The notes under the pieces are model-generated. The model made no database searches. It saw only the letters and a list, made by a program, of their open reading frames with translations, and was not told the origin of the DNA. This document shows positions 1-10,000 of a DNA stretch of 64,000 nucleotides, piece after piece (within the stretch, counting starts at the first letter, position 1; each line of letters opens with the position of its first letter). Source of the DNA: Candidatus Aalborgicola defluviihabitans (GTDB lineage Bacteria > Pseudomonadota > Gammaproteobacteria > Burkholderiales > Burkholderiaceae_C); NCBI GenBank assembly GCA_016705575.1, contig JADIXX010000003.1:682001-746000 (forward strand), read 5' to 3'. The translations under genes were made by a program, and so were the position numbers.

Positions 1-309
1 GAATGGCCGTTGCCGGGGCTGGATCATGGTCGGAAGGTCTGACTAAGTCCTTACGGTTCTGTCGGAAATATCAGGATATTCCCTAGGTAAATTGGGCTAT
101 TTTTAGGTGATAGATGTACGGGTTATCACTAATTTTTTCATATTAAAAAAAATATTCATCGGGTTACTTCCTAATCCGTAAGTTTGCATTCAGTCTGGTG
201 TCAGCCGCTGTTGGCGTGTCGTCAGAACTAGGTCAGAACCGGCACCCATAGTCCACCTACCCAGTCGCCCCTGGTGGTCGTATTTATTTCAATATTTGGA
301 GACACAACT
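1..309. other. Upstream noncoding region of the MFS gene
   Basis: No plausible coding frame is seen in the first 309 bases. The stretch around 127-160 is strongly AT-rich (runs of T and A), unlike the GC-rich surroundings, and probably contains the promoter of the downstream permease gene. I cannot assign -35/-10 boxes with confidence. The Shine-Dalgarno sequence GGAGA lies at 298-302, just before the ATG at 310. Confidence 0.5.
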
Positions 310-1965
310 ATGGCAAAAGTAGCCGCACGGCCGATGACCGCCGAAGAGAAGAAGGTGATATTTGCTTCCTCGCTCGGTACGGTTTTTGAGTGGTACGACT
401 TCTACCTGTACGGCTCGTTGGCAGCCATCATTGCCAAGCAGTTCTTCACCAGTCTGGATCCAGGTTCCGCCTTCATTTTTGCGCTGCTGGCGTTCGCGGC
501 TGGTTTCATCGTGCGTCCCTTCGGCGCGCTGGTGTTCGGTCGTTTGGGAGACATGATTGGTCGCAAATACACTTTCCTGGTGACCATCCTGATCATGGGC
601 TTGTCCACATTCATTGTGGGTATCTTGCCTAACTACGCCACCATCGGTGTGGCCGCTCCCGTGATCCTGATTGCATTGCGCATGCTGCAAGGCTTGGCGC
701 TGGGCGGTGAGTACGGTGGTGCCGCCACCTATGTGGCCGAGCATTCGCCGCAGGGCAAGCGCGGTGCCTACACGGCGTGGATCCAGACCACGGCCACCTT
801 GGGCCTGTTTTTGTCCCTGATCGTGATCCTGGTTACTCGGACTGTGATTGGTGAGGCCGCATTCGCCGATTGGGGCTGGCGTGTTCCGTTCATTTTGTCC
901 GTTTTCCTGTTGGCCGTATCGGTTTACATCCGACTAAGCATGAATGAGTCGCCCGCCTTCACCAAGATGAAGGCCGAAGGCAAGACCTCCAAGGCACCTC
1001 TGACCGAATCTTTCGGTCAATGGAAAAACCTGAAGATTGTGATTTTGGCCCTGATCGGTTTGACCGCAGGCCAGGCCGTGGTGTGGTATTCCGGCCAGTT
1101 CTATGCTTTGTTCTTTCTGACACAGTCATTGAAGGTGGATGGTGCAACCGCCAACATCATGGTTGCGGTTTCCCTGATCATTGGTACGCCGTTCTTCATC
1201 ATCTTCGGTACCTGGTCTGACAAAATTGGCCGCAAGCCCATCATCATGGCGGGTTGCCTCTTGGCCGCGTTGACGTACTTCCCGGTGTTCGAGGCGCTGA
1301 CCAAGGCCGCCAACCCCGACCTGTACGCCGCGCAGCAAAAGAACAAGGTGACTGTTACAGCTGATCCGAAAGAGTGCTCGTTCCAGTTCAACCCCACCGG
1401 CACCGCCAAGTTCACCAGCTCGTGCGACATTGCCAAGCAGGTGTTGGCGGGTGCTTCGGTGAGCTATGACAACGTAGCTGGCGCACCTGGCTCGGTGGCC
1501 AGCATCAAGATCGGTGATCTGGCGATCCCCAGCTATGCCGCCAAAGGGCTGCCTGCTGATGAAGTCAAGGCCAAGGATGCCGCATTCAAGAAGCTTGTCG
1601 CTGACGATCTGAAGGCTGCTGGTTACCCTGCCAAGGCAGATATGGCCAAGTTCGACAAGGTGATGGTCGCCGCCATTCTCACCTACCTGGTGATCTTGGT
1701 GACTATGGTGTACGGCCCCATAGCCGCCATGCTGGTTGAAATGTTCCCCACCCGTATTCGCTACACCTCCATGAGCCTGCCTTACCACATTGGTAACGGT
1801 TGGTTCGGTGGCCTGTTGCCCACTACGGCGTTTGCCATCGTGGCGCAGACCGGCAATATGTACAACGGCTTGTGGTATCCCATCGTCATCGCGGGTATGA
1901 CATTCGTGGTTGGTATGTTGTTTATCAAGGAAACCAAGGACGTTGACATCTACGCCAACGACTAA
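310..1965 (+). CDS. MFS transporter, metabolite:H+ symporter (MHS) type
   Basis: This is an inner-membrane secondary transporter of 551 residues. I chose the ATG at 310, with GGAGA about 8 bases upstream, over a GTG at 274 that would add 12 poorly fitting residues. The N-terminal half has the MHS hallmarks: a start resembling FEWYDFYLYGSLA in TM1 and the loop GRLGDMIGRKYTF between TM2 and TM3. A second DKIGRKP loop marks the other half. MHS members carry organic acids, betaine, proline or shikimate; the substrate here is unknown. A soluble segment of about 110 residues (roughly 337-450) interrupts the C-terminal half, in a loop predicted to face the periplasm, and contains two cysteines that could pair. 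The family is usually about 430-450 residues, so the excess length comes from this insert. The gene is monocistronic and is followed by a strong terminator. Confidence 0.9.
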   Translation: MAKVAARPMTAEEKKVIFASSLGTVFEWYDFYLYGSLAAIIAKQFFTSLDPGSAFIFALLAFAAGFIVRPFGALVFGRLGDMIGRKYTFLVTILIMGLSTFIVGILPNYATIGVAAPVILIALRMLQGLALGGEYGGAATYVAEHSPQGKRGAYTAWIQTTATLGLFLSLIVILVTRTVIGEAAFADWGWRVPFILSVFLLAVSVYIRLSMNESPAFTKMKAEGKTSKAPLTESFGQWKNLKIVILALIGLTAGQAVVWYSGQFYALFFLTQSLKVDGATANIMVAVSLIIGTPFFIIFGTWSDKIGRKPIIMAGCLLAALTYFPVFEALTKAANPDLYAAQQKNKVTVTADPKECSFQFNPTGTAKFTSSCDIAKQVLAGASVSYDNVAGAPGSVASIKIGDLAIPSYAAKGLPADEVKAKDAAFKKLVADDLKAAGYPAKADMAKFDKVMVAAILTYLVILVTMVYGPIAAMLVEMFPTRIRYTSMSLPYHIGNGWFGGLLPTTAFAIVAQTGNMYNGLWYPIVIAGMTFVVGMLFIKETKDVDIYAND

Positions 1966-1982
1966 TACGTGTGTGAGTTGAC

Positions 1983-2017
1983 GACCCCGGGCCGTGGTGG
2001 CCCGGGGTCTTTTTTTT
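1983..2017 (+). terminator. Rho-independent terminator after the MFS gene
   Basis: A perfect 11-bp GC-rich stem (GACCCCGGGCC at 1983-1993 pairing with 1999-2009) with a 5-base loop is followed by eight T residues. It lies 17 bases after the stop codon of the MFS gene. Confidence 0.95.
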
Positions 2018-2036
2018 AGGACGTCAGGAAACTTGT

Positions 2037-2225
2037 ATGTGGAAAATTGCTGTGGGATTTATGATTTTTGCCGGCTTGGCTTTGTTCATTTTGAGCAAAG
2101 GCGGAGACATTGATATGGGCGGAGAAAAGCACGGCATCGAAGCCACGCACGAGGCTCCTGTTGCTGCTGCTTCCGAGCCCGCTGTGCCGGCGGCGATGGC
2201 GCCCGCCTCCAGCGCCAGTAAATAG
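2037..2225 (+). CDS. Small single-pass membrane protein, unknown
   Basis: A 62-residue protein starts at the ATG at 2037, soon after the terminator. Residues 4-20 form one hydrophobic segment (IAVGFMIFAGLALFIL). A short charged stretch and an Ala/Pro-rich tail follow, so it is probably anchored in the inner membrane with a short, low-complexity soluble tail. I do not recognise the family. The codon pattern (GC-rich third positions) and the position between two real genes make it a plausible gene. Function is not inferred. Confidence 0.55.
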   Translation: MWKIAVGFMIFAGLALFILSKGGDIDMGGEKHGIEATHEAPVAAASEPAVPAAMAPASSASK

Positions 2226-2308
2226 GGGTTATCCTGAGCTTCTTTGATGCACACTGCGTTTTAAAAGCGTGGTACAACTGAGCGAGAGATTCTGTTAAGG
2301 TTGCGCTT

Positions 2309-2785
2309 ATGAAACTCATCAAGACGGAAACAGGTCAGCAAGCGTTCAAGACACGCTCGCCGCTATTTTCTGCACGGCAGCGCACGGCTTACATCATGTT
2401 TGATGGCGTCAAGACCGTAGATCAGGTATTGGCCGCTGCCACTGGCTTGGGTTTGACCCCTGAGGATGTGGACCACATGGTGGCGCAAGAGTTTTTGGCA
2501 CCTGCACCTGGCGAGGCCTTGCTGGCCGAGGCCGAGGCCGAGCATGTGGCAGCGGACAAAATTATCGCTGATTCATTTAGAGCACACACTGCGCAGGATC
2601 GCTACAAAGAGGCCAAACCCTTGGCCACCAAGCTCACTGCGTCATTGGGGCTGCGCGGCTTTCGCCTGAACCTGGCGGTGGAGTCTGCCGGCGGTTATGA
2701 AGAGCTGTTGGCACTGTTGCCCAGGATCAAAGAAGCGGCTGGTGCCAATGCCTGTGCTGAACTGGAACGCACCCTCACCCAATAG
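2309..2785 (+). CDS. Hypothetical protein, 158 residues
   Basis: A soluble protein with no signal peptide and no membrane segments. The first 75 residues (starting MKLIKTETGQQAFKTR) look like a small helical domain with a 'LTPEDVDHMVAQEFLAP' stretch, resembling a degenerate winged-helix or regulator-like fold. The remainder is Ala/Glu-rich and helical, ending in a domain with two more predicted helices. I do not recognise a named family. The upstream spacing (83 bases) allows its own promoter. It converges on the receptor gene on the other strand, whose stop codon lies 16 bases beyond. Confidence 0.65.
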   Translation: MKLIKTETGQQAFKTRSPLFSARQRTAYIMFDGVKTVDQVLAAATGLGLTPEDVDHMVAQEFLAPAPGEALLAEAEAEHVAADKIIADSFRAHTAQDRYKEAKPLATKLTASLGLRGFRLNLAVESAGGYEELLALLPRIKEAAGANACAELERTLTQ

Positions 2786-2800
2786 TGCGGGACTGTATTT

Positions 2801-3913
2801 TCAACGCCTGAACTTGCCGTCGATGCCGATGATGGACAGGTCGGCAAAGTCCAGGCCAGTGTGGTCTTCGGGGCTGTAGCTCACTTCCAGTCCACCCAGA
2901 TCAAATTTTTGCAAGCTTTCAAGCGCATCGCGCAATCCGGCTGGCGTTGGCTTGGGCCCGGCGCGACGCAAGCCTTCCACCAGGACCTTGGCGGCGGCAA
3001 AACCCTCCATCATGGCTGGTGAAATTCCCGGCAAGCCCTTGGCCTTGGCTAGTTCCTGGGCCTCCTTGATCAGGCGGTAGGTCATGGCCCGTTCATTGGG
3101 AAAGACTTGGGTCACAATCACGCCGCGCGCGTTCTCGCCCAGCAGTTTGATGAAGCCTTCTGAGGCATTGTTCGACAGCGTCACTACCTGGGCGCTGGAG
3201 CCGGCGGCGCGCAGTGCCTTGACTCCGCTGGCCACAGTGCCCGATGAACCGAGGTACAGCACGGCCTGGGCCTCGCTGTGTACCACCTGGGCAGCCAATG
3301 CGGCAAAGTCGGCTTTGTCGCGCGGAAATTTTTGTAGCAGCACCGGCTTCAAGCTAGCGGCCGCAAAGCCCTTGTCGGCCCCTGCTGCGCCATCGGCACC
3401 AAACGAATCATCGGTTTGCAGCACGGCAATGCGCGTAATGCCCACGCTCACCAGATGGCCAATGGCCTTGATGGCCTCGCGCTGGTAGGTCGCCCGCACG
3501 TTGAACACCCAGGGCTGTACGGGCTCATGCAGCGCCATGGCGCCGGTGCTGGGTGCCACCAGCGGCACATGGTACTGCGCCAGCAGCGGTAGCAGGGCCT
3601 GGGCATGGGGTGTTCCGCGGTTCAGAAACAAGGCCAGCACATGCTGCTGCGTGATCAGTTCGCGCGCCACCTCCACCGTCTTGGCCGGATCAAACTTGTC
3701 GTCCACAGAAATCAGTTCGACCGGCTGTCCGTGCACGCCGCCGCGCTGGTTGACCGCATCTAGGTAGAGCTTGGCACCTTCGGTGTTCTCCTTGACGCCG
3801 GCCGCGACCGAGCCGGTAAAGCCCGAGGGTTGACCGATGCGCAACTGTGCGTGCGCGCCCGCAGCCAGCAAGCTACCCAGTAGTACAGCGCAGAGCGTAT
3901 GGGTGATTTTCAT
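2801..3913 (-). CDS. ABC transporter substrate-binding protein, LivK/Peripla_BP_6 type
   Basis: A periplasmic receptor of the branched-chain amino acid (HAAT) ABC transporter family, 370 residues from the ATG at 3913. The start is set by the signal peptide (MKITHTLCAVLLGSLLAAGAHA) and a GGAG box about 8 bases upstream; the longer open frame upstream is not supported. The mature protein begins with LRIGQPSGFTGSVAAG, the typical first strand and substrate-pocket loop of this family. A 'GTPHAQALLPLLAQYHVPLVAP' region and a C-terminal 'MMEGFAAAKVLVEGLRRAG' helix follow. No permease or ATPase gene is adjacent, so it is an orphan receptor; such orphans are common in Burkholderiales. The ligand cannot be predicted from the sequence. 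Confidence 0.88.
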   Translation of the reverse strand: MKITHTLCAVLLGSLLAAGAHAQLRIGQPSGFTGSVAAGVKENTEGAKLYLDAVNQRGGVHGQPVELISVDDKFDPAKTVEVARELITQQHVLALFLNRGTPHAQALLPLLAQYHVPLVAPSTGAMALHEPVQPWVFNVRATYQREAIKAIGHLVSVGITRIAVLQTDDSFGADGAAGADKGFAAASLKPVLLQKFPRDKADFAALAAQVVHSEAQAVLYLGSSGTVASGVKALRAAGSSAQVVTLSNNASEGFIKLLGENARGVIVTQVFPNERAMTYRLIKEAQELAKAKGLPGISPAMMEGFAAAKVLVEGLRRAGPKPTPAGLRDALESLQKFDLGGLEVSYSPEDHTGLDFADLSIIGIDGKFRR

Positions 3914-4084
3914 GGGGAGTCTCCTGCGAGTTCGGAAGTTGGATTGTGCGAACCTGCCACGGCTTTCGCCAGATGTGGATTTCCACATGCGGGTTTGCCC
4001 TTGACAGCGCATAACCCCGTTGCGTGTGCTGCCCCGGCAAATCCCTAGAATGATTGGCCTCATTCAAAAAAGCACCGCTACAAA

Positions 4085-7000
4085 ATGACCCAGGGATTCA
4101 TCCGCATTCGCGGCGCACGCCAGCACAACCTCAAGAACCTGGACCTGGACATTCGCACCGGCGAACTCACCGTGGTGACCGGTCCCAGCGGTTCAGGCAA
4201 GTCCAGCCTGGTGTTTGACACGCTCTATGCCGAAGGCCAGCGCCGCTATGTAGAGACCTTCTCGGCCTACGCCCGCCAGTTTCTGGATCGCATGGACAAG
4301 CCCGCCGTGGACAAGGTGGAGGGCGTGCCCCCGGCCATCGCCATCGACCAGACCAACCCGGTGCGCTCCAGCCGCTCCACCGTGGGCACCATGACGGAGC
4401 TCAACGACCATATCAAGCTGCTGTACGCCCGCGCCGCCAGCCTGTTTGACCGCCAAACCGCGCTGCCGGTGCAGCACGACACGCCCGAGACCATCTATGG
4501 CGAGCTGGCGCGCCGTGCGGCAGAGTCTGGCGAGCCGCGCTTGGTTCTGACCTTCCCCGTGGAACTGCCCGCCGCCACAACAGCTGAAGAAGTCATGCAG
4601 TGGCTGTCTGCCAGCGGCTTTACCCGCGTGCATGCCGAGCGTGACGGTCAGCGCATAGGCGCCCCTTTGGGGAGCGTGGGGGCTGTCAAGATCCTGGACG
4701 TGGTCGCTGACCGGTTTCGCATCGCCACAACGGAGAAAGCCCGCGTGCTGGAAGCCATTGAGCTGGCCCTCAAGCGTGGCAGTGGTCGGCTCAATGTTTA
4801 TGTATTAAATGAGGCTCCAGCCCTCGTCGAATCTACACAACCAGCTACTGAATCAATAGCAGATGCCGTGCTGCCCACCTGGCGCTTCTCAACCGGACTG
4901 CACTGCCCGCAGAGCGATCTGCGCTACACCGACCCGATTGCATCCATGTTTTCCTTCAACTCCGCCGTGGGCGCCTGCGAGGCGTGCCGGGGTTTTGGCC
5001 GGGTGGTGGGTGTGGATATGGGGCTGGTCATTCCCAACGACAAGCTCACGCTGCGCGCCGGCGCCGTCAAGCCCATGCAGACCCCCGCCTGGCAGGAGTG
5101 CCAGGACGATCTGATGCGCCACGCCGAGGCCGCCGGCATCCCGCGCGACACCGCCTGGTACAAGCTCACGCCCGAGCAGCAGCATTGGGTGATCAATGGC
5201 TCGCCCAATTGGAACGGCAAGTGGAACCAGCACTGGTTTGGCATCAAGCGCTTTTTTGAATACCTGGAGACCAAGGCCTACAAGATGCACATCCGCGTGC
5301 TCTTGTCCAAGTACCGCAGCTACACGCCGTGCGGCACCTGTGGCGGTGCGCGGCTCAAGACCGAAAGCCTGCTATGGCGCATTGGTACCCAGGCGCAAGC
5401 CGATGCGGTTCTATTGCCTTCCAAGCGGTTTATGCCGCAGGGCGTGCAATGGTCAAGGGAGCACCTGGAGGCACTGCCGGGCCTGTGTTTGCATGACCTG
5501 ATGCTGTTGCCGCTGGACAAACTGCGGCGGTTCTTTGATGCCTTGCAGACCCTGCAGCCCGGCGCCTCAGAAGCCGATGCCAAGACGCTCAAACTCTTGC
5601 TGGAAGAGGTTTGCACCCGCCTCAAATACCTGTGCGATGTGGGCATTGGCTACCTCACGCTGGACCGCCAAAGCCGCACCTTGAGTGGCGGCGAGGTGCA
5701 GCGCATCAACCTCACCACCGCGCTGGGCACCTCGCTGGTCAACACCCTGTTTGTGCTGGACGAACCCAGCATTGGCCTGCACCCGCGCGACATGAACCGC
5801 ATCATTGTTGCCATGCAGCGCCTGCGCGATGCTGGCAACACCTTGGTCGTAGTCGAGCACGACCCGGCCGTGATGATGGCGGCGGACCGCATGATCGACA
5901 TGGGCCCCGGCCCCGGCGAGAAGGGTGGCAGTATCGTGTTTGACGGCAGCACCGCTGATCTAAAAAGTGCCGACACCCTGACCGGTGCCTACCTGGGCGG
6001 GCGCAAGCAAGTGGGCATGGGCTTCAAGCGCATGGTGGCAGCCAACACGCCACGCCTGATTCTGGAAGGCGCCACCGAGCACAATCTGAAAAACGTGAAC
6101 GTCGAAATCCCGCTGCAGCGCCTGGTGTGCATAACCGGCGTCAGTGGTTCGGGCAAATCCACCCTCATTCAAGACGTGCTGGCCCCGGCGCTGTTGCGAC
6201 ACTTTGGCAAGGCCACCGAAACACCGGGCGCACACCGCAGCCTGCTGGGTGCCGAGCAGTTGAGCGAAGTGGTGTTTGTAGACCAGTCCCCCATCGGCAA
6301 AACCGCACGCTCCAACCCGGTGAGCTATGTGGGCGCGTGGGATGCGGTGCGTGAGATTTTTGCGGGCGCCGATCTGTCGCGCGAGCGCGGCTACATGGCC
6401 AGCAAGTTCAGCTTCAACGGTGGCGATGGCCGCTGCCCCACCTGTGGTGGCTCGGGCTTTGAGCACATTGAGATGCAGTTTTTGAGCGATGTGTATTTGC
6501 GCTGCCCGGATTGCGACGGAAAGCGCTACCGGCCCGAGATTTTGGAGGTGACGATAGAACGGGCTCAACAGCGTCTGAATGTGGCGGATGTGCTGAACCT
6601 CACCGTCAGCGAAGCCGCCACCATCTTCGCCAATGATAGAGATGTCATTCGCGCCCTGCAGCCGATTGTGGATGTGGGGCTGGAGTATGTGAAGCTGGGC
6701 CAGCCCGTGCCCACACTCTCGGGCGGTGAGGCGCAGCGCCTCAAGGTGGCTGGTTTTCTGGCTGACGCCGCCAAGAGCAGCACCGCCAGCCGTCAGGCAG
6801 TGGCGCGGCGCGGCACGTTATTCATGCTGGACGAGCCCACTACGGGTCTGCATTTTGACGACATTGCCAAACTCATGCGCGCGCTGCGCAAGTTGCTGGA
6901 TGCCGGGCATTCGCTGGTGGTGATTGAGCACAACCTGGATGTGATTCGGGCGTCGGATTGGTTGATTGATTTGGGGCCGGAAGGCGGGGAGGCGGGTGGC

Positions 7001-10000
7001 GAGGTGGTGGCACATGGCACGCCGGAGGATGTGATGCTGCACGCCACATCCCACACGGGGCAGGCGCTGCGGGAGTATGCGGCGGCTATGGGGGTGGTGC
7101 ATGTGGTGGCTGAGCCCCGTGCTGCGTATTTGGGTCATGCGGTTGATGCTGTGTTGGCGCGCGCTGCCGGGGATGGGGGGCTTACTGACGCGTCGAACTC
7201 CATTCGTATCGTCAATGCGAAGGAGCACAACCTTAAGTCTTTGTCCGTTGACATTCCTCGTGGCAAGTTCAACGTCGTCACCGGCGTGTCTGGCTCTGGC
7301 AAATCCACGCTGGCATTCGATATTCTCTTTAACGAAGGCCAGCGGCGGTATCTGGAATCGCTCAACGCCTATGCCCGTAGCATCGTGCAACCGGCTGGTC
7401 GGCCCGAGGTGGATGCGGTGTATGGCATTCCACCTACGGTGGCGATTGAGCAGCGCCTCTCACGCGGGGGGCGCAAGAGCACGGTGGGCACTACGACTGA
7501 AGTCTGGCACTTTTTGCGCCTGCTGTACGTCAAGCTGGGCACGCAGCATTGCATCCATGACGGTGCTGCGGTGCAGCCGCAGTCGGCTGACAGCATTGCG
7601 GCGCAGTTGCTCAAGAATTTTCGGGGGCAACACATCGGTTTACTCGCGCCGCTGGTGTCCGGCCGCAAAGGTGTCTACACCGAACTGGCCGACTGGGCGC
7701 GCCCGCGTGGCTATACCCACCTGCGGGTGGATGGCAACTTTTTACCCACCACCGCGTTCCCGCGTATTGACCGCTTTAAAGAGCACAACATTGAGCTGCC
7801 CGTTGCCAGTCTGGACGTGAACCCGGCGCAAGAGGCACAACTGCGCGAGGCGCTGGCCACCGCCTTGGTGCACGGCAAAGGCGTGGTGCATGTCATGAGC
7901 TGCATGGACGGGTTGAAACAGGCCATGCTGGCTGGCACACCCGCTGTCGGCATTGGCACCGTGCAGGTGTTTTCTACCAAGCGCGCCTGCCCGGTGTGCG
8001 CCACCTCGTATGTGGAGCTGGACCCACGCCTGTTCAGCTACAACAGCAAGCACGGCTGGTGCCCGGATTGCGTGGGCACCGGTGTGGCGTTGACCAAAGA
8101 GCAGCGCAAGGTGTTTGACGATTCCGTCAAAGACGACGACAACAAGGGCCGCGAGCAAACCTTTGCCGAGGCCGATGTGGAAGACCTGCATGATGCCACC
8201 TGCCCTACTTGCATAGGCACACGCCTGAACACCACAGCACGTGCGGTCACGTTTGCCGGCGTGGGCATTGCCGACATTGCGACCCTGAGCGTGACTGATG
8301 TGCGCAAGTGGGTGCAGACCTTGCAGCTAGAAGGCGGCATGAGCGCCCGTGAGGCTGACATTGCCCGCGACCTGGTGCCCGAGATCAAGAGCCGTCTGGA
8401 GTTTCTGGAGGAAGTGGGCCTGGGCTATTTGACGCTGGACCGGGGTGCGCCCACGCTCAGCGGTGGCGAGGCCCAGCGCATCCGCTTGGCCGCCCAGTTG
8501 GGCAGCAATTTGCAGGGCGTGTGCTATGTGCTGGACGAGCCCACCATCGGCCTGCACGCGCGTGACAACAAGATTTTGCTGGGTGCGCTGCGGTCACTCA
8601 GCGACAAGGGCAACACGCTGGTGGTGGTGGAGCATGACGTAGACACCATTCGCCATGCCGACCACATCATTGACATTGGGCCCAGCGCGGGCAAGCGGGG
8701 TGGGCGCTTGGTGGCACAGGGGTCGGTGGCAGATGTGCAGGCGGCGGCAGATTCGCAAACCGGGCGGTATTTGTTGCATGCCATGCGGCATCCTTTGGCG
8801 GTGCGGCGTTTTGTTGTTTCGTATGAGACGTCTTTGGTGTCTGCGGCGTTGTGGGCTCGCGCTGCGCAGGAAGCCGGTACGCCGGGGGCCTCATACGTCC
8901 TGCTGGCCGCCAAATCGGCCCCCGGCGCACCGGCTTCCTCCGCCGGCAACGTTGTTGGTTCCAGGGCCAAGAAGCTGTCGGGTAAAGCTGCCATGGCTGC
9001 TGCGGAGGCGGCGCGTGCGATGGACAGTGCGACTGCGAATGCCGAACTAGCTGACCGCACCCGCGTAACCGCCGAATATGCCGCCCTAGCCAACCACCGC
9101 ACCGAGAGCCTCACTATCGCAGCTGCGGAGCCTGCCTCGGGGCTTTCCGCAGCGGAGCCAGCCACCAAAGCAGTGCCAAAAATCGACTGGCTCACAGTCC
9201 ACAGCGCCAACCTGCACAACCTGCAATCCGTCACCGCCCACATTCCACTCAAACGCCTGGTCGCCATCACCGGGGTCAGTGGCTCCGGCAAATCAACCTT
9301 GGCGCGCGACGTGCTGCGCACCAACGTACACGCCGCCGTACAAAAGCGCAGCACCAAGGCCGGCCGCGATGCGCTGGACGCTGGGGAGCAAATTCCGTGG
9401 ACGGGCTGCGAAAGCGTGACCGGGTTTGAGACCATAGACCGCGTGCTCGAAGTGGACCAAACCCCCATAGGCAAAACGCCGCGCAGTTGCACCGCCACCT
9501 ACATCGGCTTCTGGGACACCATTCGCAAACTCTTTGCAGACACGCTAGAGGCCAAGGCGCGCGGCTATGCGGCCAACCGCTTTAGCTTCAACACCGGTGA
9601 AGGCCGCTGCCCCGGCTGCGAAGGGCAGGGTATACGCACCATTGGCATGAGCTTTTTGCCCGATGTGAAAGTGCTGTGCGAAACCTGCAAGGGCGCACGC
9701 TTCAACCCCGAGACGCAGGCAGTCACCTGGCGCGGCAAAAGCATTGGTGATGTGCTGCAAATGGAAGTGGACGAAGCGGTCGAATTCTTTGCAGCCATGC
9801 CCACCATCGCCCACCCGTTGCAACTGCTCAAAGACGTGGGCTTGGGTTACCTCACCCTGGGCCAACCGTCCCCCACGCTGAGCGGTGGCGAGGCGCAGCG
9901 CATCAAACTGGTGACCGAGCTCTCTAAAGTGCGTGACGACATTGGCAAACGTGGCAACAAGGCCCCGCACACCCTGTATGTGCTGGACGAACCCACCGTG

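Noticed and set aside
8524..9498. Long open frame on the minus strand inside uvrA
   Set aside because: It is antisense to the intact uvrA frame, which contains clear motifs throughout. Long antisense frames are expected in GC-rich DNA.
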